Shown in pieces: positions 32,222 through 42,959 of a stretch of 64,000 nt of DNA (positions are counted from its first letter, which is position 1; the number at the start of each line of letters is the position of its first letter). The translations under genes and the position numbers were made by a program. The notes under the pieces are model-generated. The model worked only from the letters and a program-made list of their open reading frames with translations, had not been told where the DNA came from and did no database searches. Origin of the DNA: Galeruca laticollis. Its lineage: Eukaryota; Arthropoda; Insecta; Coleoptera; Chrysomelidae. The DNA lies in the NCBI GenBank assembly GCA_963921935.1, contig OY998179.1, forward strand, positions 54,046,222-54,110,221. The letters run 5' to 3'.

Positions 32222-35200
32222 ATGAGTCTCATTGTGAATATCGTGAAACATGTTGCTACTCTGTTCGGGCTTATAACATCTAATTATAATGAACACCAAG
32301 TGACGAAAGGGCTTACGGAGTGTAGGAAAGCTATAAAGAAACTAAATGATGCGTTACGAAGTGCCAAAAATATTGGAGAAAAGCAGCATATTCTAACTAG
32401 TATAACTCAAATAAAGGCATATCGTAACCAATTTAAATATATTCAAAAACATGGTGGAGACTTATCATCTCATATTGAAACTGCAAAACATTGTGTAAAA
32501 TGGGATAATTTAGAGGCATCATTCAACAACCGCATCAGAACTGGCACCATCTCGAACCTGAAGCATAAGGATCCTATTGCATTTCTCAAAGATTGTAAGG
32601 CTATCTTTAAACGACGTATACATAATATATTAAAAAAGGAGGTAGCTGTTAAGGTAAATGTAGCTTTCGGAGGTGAATTTGAAATTGTTAAAGGAGATCA
32701 GATTCTCAATGAGTTTAAATATTTTACAACGAACAATTCACCAATTTACAAAGATACAAACATTGATAACTGGTTTGATACTAAAGTCGTTGCACCTATC
32801 CTTAAAGACCTGGAGGAGTTTCAAGAACGTGATAGTGGTTGGGCGTTGAAGAAGGTGGTGAACTTAGGTGTTAATATCAATAAATATACTCCACAACTGG
32901 GATCCTCGTATATTGATTTACCTACAATAATAAAAAAGAGGGAGGCATGTATTAACATCAAAAATGAGGATGATTCTTGTTTTGCTTGGGCGGTGACGTC
33001 GGCACTGTATCCTGTTAGAAGCAATTCTGATAGAATTTCATCATACCCCCACTATTCGACCATATTAAAACTAAAGGGCATTCAGTTTCCTATGACTATG
33101 AAGCAGATCCCTACTTTTGAGAAGCAAAATAATATATCCGTAAATGTTTACATTCTGCAAAAAGATCAAAAGTCCTTTATTACTCTACCAACTTACCTTG
33201 CAAGGAATAAGATGGATAAACATGTCAATTTGTTGATGGTACAAGATAGATATGATGAAGCGCCAACGAAATATCACTTTGTTTGGATTAAGAATTTATC
33301 AAGACTTCTTTCGAGGCAGTTAAGCAAACATAATTGTAAGAAATACTTCTGTGATAGATGTCTACATTATTATAGATCACAGGAGACACTCAATAACCAC
33401 CTTGAAGACTGTATAAAATTGAACGAAACTGCAATTAAAATGCCGGAACCTGGAAAAAACGTTCTCAAATTCAAAAACTTCAAGAATAAGGTAAAGGCAC
33501 CTTTTATAGTATATGCAGATCTCGAGAGTGTTTTGAAGCAGACAGGGGATTCTAAGAAGCCACAACAGCATATCCCTGCAGCCGTTGGGTATTACTTCAA
33601 GTGTTCATATGATGATACGCTTTCCTTTTATAAAAGTTATTTGGGTGAAGATTGTATGCGCTGGTTTGCTGATGAGCTAAATCTCCTTGCTCAAGATATT
33701 AGTACGGTGTTCCTATGTCCTTATGGAATTCACATGACCTCTAATCAAGAACGTCAGTTTCAAGCTGCTACCGAATGTCATATTTGTGAAAATCCATTTT
33801 CCGCTACCGATAAGAAAGTCCGAGATCATGATCATCTTATTCCTGAAAACAATTATAGAGGTGCAGCACATGAGGGGTGCAATATCAACTATCAGGATTC
33901 GCCTACTGTTAATGTAGTGTTCCACAACTTATCTGGTTATGATGCGAATTTCATCATCGAAGACATTGCTACCCGCATGGATGGATCTATTGATTTGCTT
34001 CCTATTACAAAAGAAAAATATATTTCCTTCACAAAACATGTTGAAGATGCACGAATCCGTTTCAGATTTATTGATAGCTTCCGATTCATGGCATCATCTC
34101 TCGATAAACTCTCTTCGTATTTAACCGAATTTCCTAATTTGAGATCTCAGTTTTCTAGTGTTCCTAAAGAAGAATTCACAATGTTAACTAAGAAGGGGGT
34201 GATGCCTTATGACTATTTCAATTCTTTCGACCGCTTTGAAGAAACACGGTTACCTCCTATCGAGTCTTTCTATAATAATCTCGAAGATAAACCCTGCTCA
34301 CGTAAACTTTATAGTAGAGCACAACGCGTCTGGAATACGTTTCAATGTCAAACCTCAGGGGAATATGTAGAGTTGTATATGAAGACCGATATCCTTCTTC
34401 TTGCTGATGTTTTTGAGCAGTTTCGTTCCAGCTGTATTGCTACGTATAACATCGATCCTGCACATTATTATACATTACCAGGATTTACATTCGATGCTAT
34501 GCTGAAACATACTGGACAAGAATTGGAACTTCTCACTGATGTAGACATGTTTTTGTTTGTTGAGCGTGGTATACGTGGTGGACTTAGTCAAGTTTGCGGA
34601 AAACGTCGTGCTCGAGCCAACAATAAGTATATGCCCACTTATAATCCTTCAAATCCATCGAAATATTTAATGTACAATGATATCAATAATCAGGTATGTT
34701 TTTTAGTTTTTTCATTTTAGGTAATTATTTCAATTAATTTTAATGTTTTAGTATGGATGGGCGATGAGTCAAGCGTTACCATATGGAGGATTTGAGTGGT
34801 GTGACTCTAATATAGACGTTACACAAATTGCTGACAATGCTTCTGAGGGGTACATGCTCGAAGTTGATTTGGAGTATCCTTCTCATTTACATGATTTGCA
34901 TAAGGATATTCCATTTTGTCCTGAACACCTAAATCCTAAGACCGTGATGCCTGCTACAAGATTGAATGAGGAGACCAAGTTGATGGGTACCCTAACTAAT
35001 AAAATAAAATACGTTATACATTACCGAGCATTGAAGCAAGCGTTACAGAATGGGCTTGTATTGACAAAAATACATCGAGTATTGAAATTCAAGCAGAGTT
35101 CATGGTTAAAGCCCTACATTGACTTAAACACCGAGTTACGTAAGGCTGCGAAGAATGAGTTTGAGAAGAACCTATTCAAACTGATGAACAATGCTGTGTT

Positions 35201-36141
35201 TGGTGAGTATTGCTAGTTTTATATAAATATTTCTATACTAATCACTTTTTCTAATTGTTGCAGGTAAAACCATGGAAAACGTGCGCAAACGCGTTGATGT
35301 AAAGCTAGTTTCTCATTGGAGCGGTCGATATGGTGCTGAATCATACATAGCTAAGCCCGAGTTTAAGAATAGTACGATTTTCAGCGAAAACCTAGTTGCC
35401 ATCGAATTACGGAAGCTGCAAATATGGTTAAATAAACCGATATATGTAGGAATGGCAATTTTAGATCTGGCTAAAACTACGATATATGATTTTCACTATG
35501 AGTACATGATGAACCGTTTCGGTGAGAACTGTACTGTGCTGTACACCGATACCGATAGTCTGATATATGAGATTCGAGATCAAGATCCCTATGAAGTAAT
35601 GAAGATTGATTGTTATAAATATTTCGACACCTCAGACTATCCTCTTGATAACGTTTATGGAATTCCTCAAGTTAATAAGAAGGTTCTTGGGATGATGAAG
35701 GATGAGAACAATGGTATCATAATGACTGATTATGTTGGGTTACGATCTAAATTGTATGCAATACGATTACTTACCTCTGAAGATGATCTAGCAGAAAAAC
35801 GAAAACGTCTTGCGAATGATGGTTTTGAGAAAGAAGAAATAGACTGCCTTATTCGAAACGTTGGAATAACTAAGAAAGCTAAAGGGGTAAAATCGTCAGT
35901 TGTGAAGACCGTAATCACGTTTGAAGACTATGAAAATTGCCTTGACACCTTCACACAGAAAACCGTTTCCCAAAATCTAATTCGTGCCGACAAACATCTA
36001 GTCCATTCAATTGTTCAAGATAAAGTAGCGTTGAGTCCTGAGGATGAAAAGCGATTTATACTTCCTGGTTCCGATGAAACCTTACCATGGGGCCACTATT
36101 CCATTGATGCCTATATGGATGTTGACACCATTATTCCTTAA
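32222..36141 (+). CDS. Protein-primed-type DNA polymerase B of the Polinton (right arm, intact)
   Basis: Three exons (32222-34693, 34752-35202, 35264-36141) joined by 58- and 61-bp GT-AG introns give 1266 codons plus stop. The N-terminal ~240 residues are basic and helical. A C...H region (DDSCFAWAVTSAL near 250, YHFVWIKN near 350) follows, then a zinc finger (CDRCLHYY near 376). The exonuclease blocks are YADLES (about 430) and VFHNLSGYD (about 566), with a treble-clef insert (CHICENPF...DHDH...GAAHEGCN, 519-548) between them. Polymerase motifs are DLEYPSHLHDLH (A, about 860), KLMNNAVFGKT (B, about 967) and YTDTDSLIY (C, about 1067). It would replicate the element from its ends using a protein primer. 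A polyadenylation signal AATAAA follows at about 36211. Confidence 0.9.
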
Positions 36142-36275
36142 AGATTTATATAAGAATAGAAATTATTGTTATTATTTTCATTTATTAAACTTTTCAATTT
36201 TATATTGTACAATAAAATGTTTATTCAATTGTTCTTTATTTTTGATACCCCATTATCGATTGACTGAGCTTGGGT

Positions 36276-37127
36276 GACGTCATGGTACACTAGTGCCCTT
36301 ATGACATTACCTCTTGTCCCCTCTTCTTCGTTGTTTATTCCACTTCAATCCAACCAATCAAAGATGCTAGTGCCCTTATGGCATCTTTGTACATCCTGTA
36401 AAATGTTCCACCAATGGCGTTTGTTCGACTTCAATCTGACCAATAATAACATAGATATATATGCTAGTGCCCTTATGGCTTTACATGTTCACCTCTCAAC
36501 CATATCCTCTCTCTTCTTCATAATGTCGTTTATTACACTTCAATCCGACCAATCAGAGATATGTGCTAGGGCCCTTATGACATCTTTATACATCCTGCGA
36601 ACGTCAGCACAAAGGTGGATGCGCCCGCCCGACTCATGCGCGACGTCGTAGCGCCCTTATGGCTTGTAAACGTCGCCGACAAGAAGCACTTCTGCACATT
36701 TCCATAAGATTTTAAAATATCTTCTATTACGTTTAATATTGTTACGACTACACCTTGTATAATATTTGCATACCCTGTATACGAATGGCGTCGACCCAAC
36801 CAGAGATCATTTACCTTCCTCGACCCAAAATATGGTATATTTTCTGACTACACCCTGTATATAAGACACAACATCCTTTTTTGGTACATTCTGTATATAT
36901 ACGGTATAATTATTACTACACTCTGTATCTTTTTTGTACATAAAAAGAAATGGAAATGCGTCGTTTTCGCAATGTCCTAAAATGCTCTAACTACTGCGCA
37001 TCATCCAATCAATTAAATACTTCCCTCGACCCAAAATATCTACTGTAAAATGGTACATTTTATGACTACATAAGACACAACACCCTTTTTTGGTACATTC
37101 TGTATATATACGGTATAATTATTACTA
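36276..37127. repeat. Subterminal repeats, right Polinton arm
   Basis: Mirror image of the left-arm repeats at 19950-20800: five CTAGTGCCCTTATG-type units, then two copies of a ~60-bp block with ATATACGGTATAATTATTAC. At least two single-base differences from the left arm lie here (one in the ATAGATATATATGCTAGTG unit, one in GGTGGATGCGCCCGCCC). Confidence 0.65.
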
Positions 37128-37199
37128 CACCCTGATGCGTCGCAAATGCCCTAACGACTGTGCATCATCGCTTTTATACTTTCCTCGGCTTCAATTCTA

Positions 37200-37276
37200 A
37201 AGTGATCTGATAGATTAGTTGGCATGGTCGCCGAGTTAATAAATTTGGCCATGAAGGTTGTGAGTTCGAATCTCCG
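37200..37276 (+). other. tRNA-like sequence near the outer end of the right arm
   Basis: Mirror of 19800-19876: an A-box-like TAGATTAGTTGGCATGG and a B-box GGTTGTGAGTTCGAATCTCC at tRNA-like spacing. The acceptor stem does not pair. It could be a relic tRNA, an internal RNA polymerase III promoter, or chance. Confidence 0.4.
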
Positions 37277-37498
37277 TTGAAACGAAAAATTTTTAATTAA
37301 ATATATTCAATACTTACGTCACATGGCATCTTTGTATGTATATCGAACGTGTCCTAAGGTGGATGCGCATGTGGAAATTGCTGACGGCCGACGCATGCGC
37401 AGATCGAAATTGCGTCAAAAATTACCACGATGGACCTTGGCGATTTCCCATGTTAATTTACATAAGGAATGAGGCCGAACCCGCCTAGCCCCTTTACT

Positions 37499-37504
37499 AA
37501 GATA
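37499..37504. repeat. Right target-site duplication AAGATA of the Polinton
   Basis: Matches 19572-19577. The flanking sequences beyond the duplications are different, as expected for a genuine insertion. Confidence 0.8.
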
Positions 37505-38393
37505 TCCAAATAACATAGACAAGACGTTATTTATGATTAAAGATATTTGCTGTGACATCTTGGTTAAAGTTGATGCTGCTATTTTGCGAACGGACAGGGA
37601 ACAATCTAAAATTGAAACACCCATTTTGAGCCAGGTGCCAAATGTGAACTATCCGATTACATCAGAGACTGATCTTAAGATTTTTGAGGAGTTTTTTGCA
37701 AATGAGGAAAAATATCTTTTGCTGGTTAATAGATTTAATTCTTTAAAAATGTGTGTATCATAATAATTTATATCATATATTATATTTTTACTCTTCTGGA
37801 AAACTGGTGGAAAAATACCATTTTTAACTCTGACCATTTTGAGGTTTTAAGTCTCTTTTCTCATCAGTGGTCTATATCTATATATTTACCCATCTTTTTA
37901 CTGTTTTGTAACATTCCTAACTTCTTGCTAGAGCAAACATACTGATGCAAAATAAAATTCACACTAGCGTTTACAGATTTACATAACTGGTGTTTTTTTC
38001 AATTTCACGTTAAAATGTTTGCAAAAATTGGTGGGGCCAATGTCGGTGAATTCGTAAAAAGATGCTTGGCATCTACCATATCAGATGAAATAGCTGAAAA
38101 GTTTAGCTACATTGGAAGAAAAGAAAAAGATAATTTTAGTGTTCTTCAGCTTTCCAAAGCAGTAATAGGTAATTATATTTTTATTTCTATTATGCAAATT
38201 TAATTACAGTTGAGTAATTTTATTCTGGTCACTGTTTTTAGATGCAGCAGACAAAATTTCAGTAATAACTTCTAAAAAAGAATGTGAGAACGCCATAGCT
38301 TGTTGGTTGAAACGGGCCAGAGCTAGATTGGATCGCCGGGAAAAAAAAGAAATCAAAATTTGTAAATTATCTAAATACATTTTTCTTGAATAA
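37499..38393 (+). pseudogene. DUF4806-domain gene, exons downstream of the Polinton insertion
   Basis: Exons 37499-37752, 37977-38168 and 38242-38393 join in frame with GT-AG sites. The first gives NIDKTLFMIKDICCDILVKV and PITSETDLKIFEEFFANEEK. The second gives FAKIGGANVGEFVKRCLAST, DEIAEKFSYIGRK and FSVLQLSKAVI, and the third gives ACWLKRARARLDRREKKE before a TAA. Spacing and residues (GG at the block start, Y-GRK, F-L-LSK-V) match DUF4806, a domain of unknown function common in insect proteins that often accompany mobile DNA. The element at 19578 splits the first exon, so the allele is disrupted. Upstream coding exons are not resolved. Confidence 0.7.
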
Positions 38394-38922
38394 TTATGTT
38401 AGTATTATTTTTAAAATATAATATAGATTGAATAAAAAGTTGAAAGTGGCAATTTTACAAGTATAAATCTGTTAGTATTGTTCCATGTTCTCTTCCATTT
38501 AGTTTTCATTAAAATGCCTTTAGTGAAATACTTATTATTTTCTCCACCATCGTAGTATAAACAAGTTCGAATTACTTTATGTTCCAGGTGATACATCGTC
38601 AAATTAAACATAGGAAATCCTATGTAAATGGCTAAATATTGACTACCTCCTCATTTTATAGAAAAATTGTATTATAAATTTTTGAAGAGGTCAAGCTTGA
38701 TACATTTCAATATGCCAATCCTAACTTGTTCAATTAAATGTATTTGAAAAATTACAAAATTTTCCTTTTTTAGGTTATAGCTTCATGGAAATTATTTGCT
38801 CATGTTAGGTGTGTAATACACAGCTAAACTAAACTATGAAAGTTTCATAATTATGCCAACAAATTTAATTGAATAACTTAAGATTGGCTTGAGTTCATAA
38901 GTGAGGAATAGTACTTTGCAAT
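38394..38922. other. No gene recognised
   Basis: AT-rich sequence between the DUF4806 exon and the AACGTT-rich array. No domain-bearing ORF or repeat was seen. Confidence 0.4.
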
Positions 38923-39216
38923 GTACGTTATTGAAACGTTACAGGTATGTATTTGACGTTTGAAACAAGTTTCTAAAACGTTTCCAAAAATCATACTGGC
39001 AACGTTTTAAAGAGGTGTTGAAAATAACGTTCCTAATACATCTATTAAACGTTGAAAAACGTTTCCAGAACGTCATTTGAAACGTTCCTTCAACGTTCTT
39101 TTATCTCACACAGAACGTTCTTAAAACGTTCGAATAACGTTTAAAAATGGACAAAAACGTTTTTGGTACGTAGAGTGAGTTGTAGGCAAACGTTCAAACA
39201 ACGTTACTGGGACGTA
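38923..39216. repeat. AACGTT-rich array
   Basis: About 17 copies of ACGTT, mostly as GAAACGTT, AACGTTC or AAACGTTT, occur in under 300 bp, with irregular spacing of 10-25 bases. There is no larger exact unit. It abuts the 5' truncation point of the LINE at about 39225. It could be a decayed minisatellite, part of a DNA transposon, or a cluster of binding sites. Confidence 0.55.
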
Positions 39217-39224
39217 TTAGTGTT

Positions 39225-41216
39225 ATTAGGGTTTTTCTCAACATCGAAGGAGCATTCGCCAATGCACTACCGGCCTCCATTGGTTCAGCTTTGGCTGAAA
39301 AGGGCATTAAACCAACGATTACCGGCTGGATATATGCCATGCACACTAATAGAACAGCCACTACATCTATTCAAGACGAGGCCATCAGCTTTAAGGTTTC
39401 CAGGGCTGCCCGCAGGGTGAAGTGTTATCTCCCCTTTTGTGGTCACTTCTGATGGATTACCTGCTTGGTACTCTCGTGGGAAGAGGGGTAGAACTGCAAG
39501 CGTATGCAGGCGACCTTGTCATTCTAGCAAAAACCAAGTCAGGACGGGTTGCACATAATACCCTCCAAAGGACTTTGGACGATGTCTACAGTTGTTGCCA
39601 GAGGCAACAGATGTCTGTTAACCCTGGTAGAACTGTAATAGTTCCCTTCACTAGGAGAAGGAATTTGGAGGACCTTCCGCCACTTTCCTATAATGGTGAG
39701 GTTATTCCATTTGCAGCGGAAGTAAAATATTAGGGGATCATACTAGATGAAAAACTTACTTGGAACGCTCACTTGGAAAAAGTCATCCATAAGGCCAGAC
39801 TTTCCTTGTGGACATGTCGCAGGATCTGCGGAAAATCTTGGGGCTTGAGTCCCAAACAAATCCATTGGATATATGTGATGATTGTTAGACCAATGATGAC
39901 ATACGGAGCCATTGCTTGGTAATCAAAAGCCTTACAGAGAACGGCCGGAGCAAAGCTCTCTGGCACACAGAGACAAGCTAGTTTGGCTATAACTGGTGCT
40001 ATCAATACCACACCGTCAGCAGCCATGGAAATCCTCCTGGACCTTCCTCCTCTCCATATACTTCTGGAAATGGAGGCCAGATGGACAGCATATAGAATTG
40101 TGCATATTTCTAAATGCACAAAACAGGCTTATACAGAGCAAAGTAGAATAGTAGCGGCCACCGAAAGTCATAGTGTTCTGGGAATGACCTCTGATATAAT
40201 GCCCACAACAGTAAACTATAATCTGCCTTATACCGTCCTATTTCCAAATAGAGATGATTGGGTCCTCCGCAAGGATGAACTCTCAAGAGCAGACATCTGT
40301 TGGTACACTGATGGATCAAAGACACCCTCAGGCTCTGGTGCGGGTGTATACGGTCGAAGACCTAGGACAGAAATCTCAACCTCTCTGGGATCCTGTGCAA
40401 CCGTATTTCAGGCGAAAATGTATGCCATTGCTCCATGTGTGGAGAGTTTGGGGCAATCCAACCACACACACAGATCGATAAAAATTTTCACGGACAGCCA
40501 AGCGGCCTTGAAAGCACTTATCTCGTACCGTGTAACGTCGAAATTGGTTCTAGACCGCCAAAATAGACTCGCCTCAATAGGAGAACGCAACAGGGTATCG
40601 CTGGTTTGAACCCCTGGCCACTCTGGTATGTATGGTAATGAGAAGGCTGACTCTCTTGCAAGAGAGGGTGCCGCTCATGACTTTATCGGACCAGAACCTA
40701 CAATTGGCATCGCAACAAGTGTTGTCAAACAAACACTAAATACCTGGACTGCAAGGAGAGTTTTAGACTTCTGGCATAATATACCAGGGTTGGTTAATTC
40801 AAAGGCCTTCATACATCTTTCGAATAATGTATCCAAATAAATGTTAGGCTATAATAGACACGGTCTACTGTGCCTAACAGGCCTTCTAACAGGCCACTGT
40901 CGCTTGAATCATCGTATGCTGAAACTTGGACTGTCGGACGATTCGAGTTGCCGTCTTTATTTGGAAGATGATGAAACAGCAGAGCATATAATTTGTGCCT
41001 GCCCCGCCGCGTCTTGAGTCAGGTATCTGATTTTTGGCAGGGCCATTCTCTTGCCCTCGGACCTGAAATATTATTCACTGAACTAATTAATCGGCTTCGT
41101 TAAGAAGCTGAATTTGTTTGGTGAAATTTGAATAGGTATGAGCCACAATAGACTCTCGCGAGTCGCAGTAGAGGGCCTCATTGACCCACTCATTATACAC
41201 CTAACCTAACCTAACC
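39225..41216 (+). pseudogene. 5'-truncated LINE with reverse transcriptase and RNase H (copy 1)
   Basis: The sequence begins inside reverse transcriptase motif A (FLNIEGAFANALPASIGSA). It continues GCPQGEVLSPLLWSLLMDYL, AYAGDLVILAK (catalytic YADD changed to YAGD), NPGRTVIVPFTRRR and a thumb region. RNase H follows with CWYTDGSKT, FQAKMYAI, FTDSQAALKAL and TPGHSGMYGNEKADSLAREG, and then a C-terminal zinc-knuckle-like segment (LGLSDDSSCRLYLEDDETAEH...C). Several stops and frameshifts make it inactive. The order fits RNase H-bearing insect LINE clades (I/LOA/R1 type). The 3' end is three CCTAA repeats (41200-41216). Confidence 0.85.
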
Positions 41217-42077
41217 AAGAAAATATCACAATCGTATCATACATTCTCAAAAAGTACAAAAACGTTATCTTGGTATCTGGTTTGCATCATGATGATACAT
41301 CTTCAGCTGAAAAATCTAAGCCAGAGATTATTACATTTTATAATCACACAAAGGGAGGAGTGAGCAGTCTGGATAAGTTAAGTTCAACTTATAATGTATC
41401 TAGAAATACTAGAAGATGGCCGATCGTAGTGTTTTATGTGTGTTAATTGTCAAATCATTTACGCATTAAATAATAAAAAATACAATATTCAGAGAAGATT
41501 GTTTCTAAGGAATCTTTCCTTGTCTTTGACCAAGGACCACTTGGAACGGCGCTCTTTGGAAAGGAATATTCCACCATCCGTAATAAACAGGAGGCAAGAG
41601 GTAGCTGGTACTTCGGTTGTATCCCAGGAAATCCCACCCGGAATAAGAAAAAGATGCTATTTCTGCCAAAAAGACTCTAGAACCAAATATTACTGTGAAA
41701 ACTGGAAACAGTTTGTTTGCCTCATACACGTTAAAACTTGGTGTCAAACATGTTCAGACAATGCGAAAAAAATAATAAAAATCAATATCTGTTACCGTTA
41801 CTATCGACTTGTGAAGAAAAAAAAAGTCTTTCTATTTTTTAAATATCTTTAGTATGTCATATGCGATTTAATTTTAGTTTCGATTTTATCGATTTTATTT
41901 GAAAATATATTTTTATAATTGGTTCATCTTTACTTTTTTATCTTAATAAAGTATATTTCTTTGATAGTGAATCATTATTTTATGTCTGAAAAAATCACAA
42001 GTATTTTTTTTCACTATGGGTCTGTGAGACCTGGCGCCCTGGTTCGTGTCAAGATCCAGGGCGCCCGGCCCGTAGGG
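41217..42077 (+). pseudogene. piggyBac-like transposase C-terminal relic and element 3' end
   Basis: Right after the LINE tail the frame reads YKNVILVSGLHHDDTSSAEK, KPEIITFYNHTKGGVSSLDK and STYNVSRNTRRWPIVVFYV. These are the conserved DDE and GG-D blocks of piggyBac transposases. After a frameshift near 41430 it reads FLRNLSLSLTKDHLERRSLE and a C-terminal cysteine-rich domain (CYFCQKD...CENWKQFVCLIH...WCQTC). The element appears to end ...CGTAGGG followed by TTAA (42078-42081), as expected for piggyBac. The 5' half is missing. The LINE lies directly upstream, so it may have inserted into this element. Confidence 0.75.
42033..42065. other. Perfect 10-bp GC hairpin near the piggyBac 3' end
   Basis: GGCGCCCTGG (42033-42042) and CCAGGGCGCC (42056-42065) are exact inverted copies with a 13-base loop, in otherwise AT-rich DNA. 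It lies 12 bp inside the putative element end. It may be a subterminal transposase-binding site. Confidence 0.6.
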
Positions 42078-42081
42078 TTAA

Positions 42082-42955
42082 GAAATATTGGAATTTACCT
42101 TGGAAAATTCTAAATCTCCTTATAATAGATTTGTAACATCAAAACTTTCTGTTTATAATTACTCTAATTAATTATTCATACCTTCTGAAGCCAAAATACA
42201 AAGCTTTATACATAAAAATACCACTCAAAACTTTTTAATAAATCAGAGTTAATCGGCGCGATGTTCACATCACCATGTCATTATAGCTCATTACATTACA
42301 TTAAGACGTATTCATTTCGAACCGATTAAGGTTCGCTAAATATCCAATTTTCCTCATACCTCCCTTTATTGCTTTATAGATTCTAAACTATTCTTTCTAG
42401 AAAGAAAATTTCTTTTTCTCGTGCTTTTCTCATCTACACTCTCGTCACTGCTTGTTGTCTACACTCTCATATAAATTTTTTCTCCTTTGATCACTCAGTG
42501 TGTGTTTAGTTTTAGTATAATTTTACTTAATTTACCGATATTTCAATAAATAATGTTCCCAATAATACATTTAGTATGTCACAACCAACATTTCAAATTC
42601 ATAATTTTTTTTACTTTCTCATTCTCCATCCATTATCAATCCTTTTCTCATAATTTGCACTTTAATAATTTGTTTACTGATTTGCGTTCGCTGCTCAATT
42701 GATTTCCAATCAAGTAATGTTGGAGTATCTGTACATGTTTCCTTACGTTAATTCCCATATTATCTGTAGCTAGAAGATGGCCTTTAAAAATATACGAAAC
42801 TAGTAGCTGTTGACAATAACATTCTGTGACAAACTGACTTTATTCAAATTTCGTCAGTCACATATTATTTATCTTTTAGGAAGAGGGGATCAATAATAAT
42901 TAGATTCCAAGGGCTTGGTGACTGAGGTTATCTGCTGAATTTGATAATTTTCGAT
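42082..42955. other. No gene recognised
   Basis: AT-rich DNA with short C/T-rich stretches. No ORF, repeat or RNA gene could be supported. Confidence 0.4.
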
Positions 42956-42959
42956 ATTT

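Larger units (their letters stand above)
19578..37498. mobile_element. Palindromic Polinton/Maverick-like element, two ~8.87 kb inverted arms
   Basis: The left end reads AGTAAAGGGGCTAGGCGGGT and the right end is its reverse complement, ending ACT. Both are flanked by AAGATA (19572-19577 and 37499-37504). AG...CT termini and 6-bp duplications are hallmarks of Polintons, as is the protein-primed-type polymerase B in each arm. The arms (19578-28444 and 28633-37498) are near identical and meet at a unique spacer of about 188 bp. Each arm carries, from the centre outward, an MMP gene, promoter-like repeats, polymerase B and subterminal repeats. Retroviral-type integrase, FtsK-like ATPase, protease and capsid genes were not found. 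Total length (17,921 bp) is within the usual 15-20 kb range. Confidence 0.85.

Noticed and set aside
36274..36651. 125-codon ORF in both arms (also 20425-20802)
   Set aside because: It is a reading of the subterminal repeats, with internally repetitive translation and no recognised motif.
37200..37276. Functional tRNA gene
   Set aside because: A and B boxes are present, but the acceptor stem does not pair and the T stem is imperfect.
19578..37498. Palindrome as an assembly or library fold-back artefact
   Set aside because: Different flanks share a 6-bp duplication, the empty site restores an exon, the centre has a unique 188-bp spacer, and the arms carry several differences. Not fully excluded without reads.
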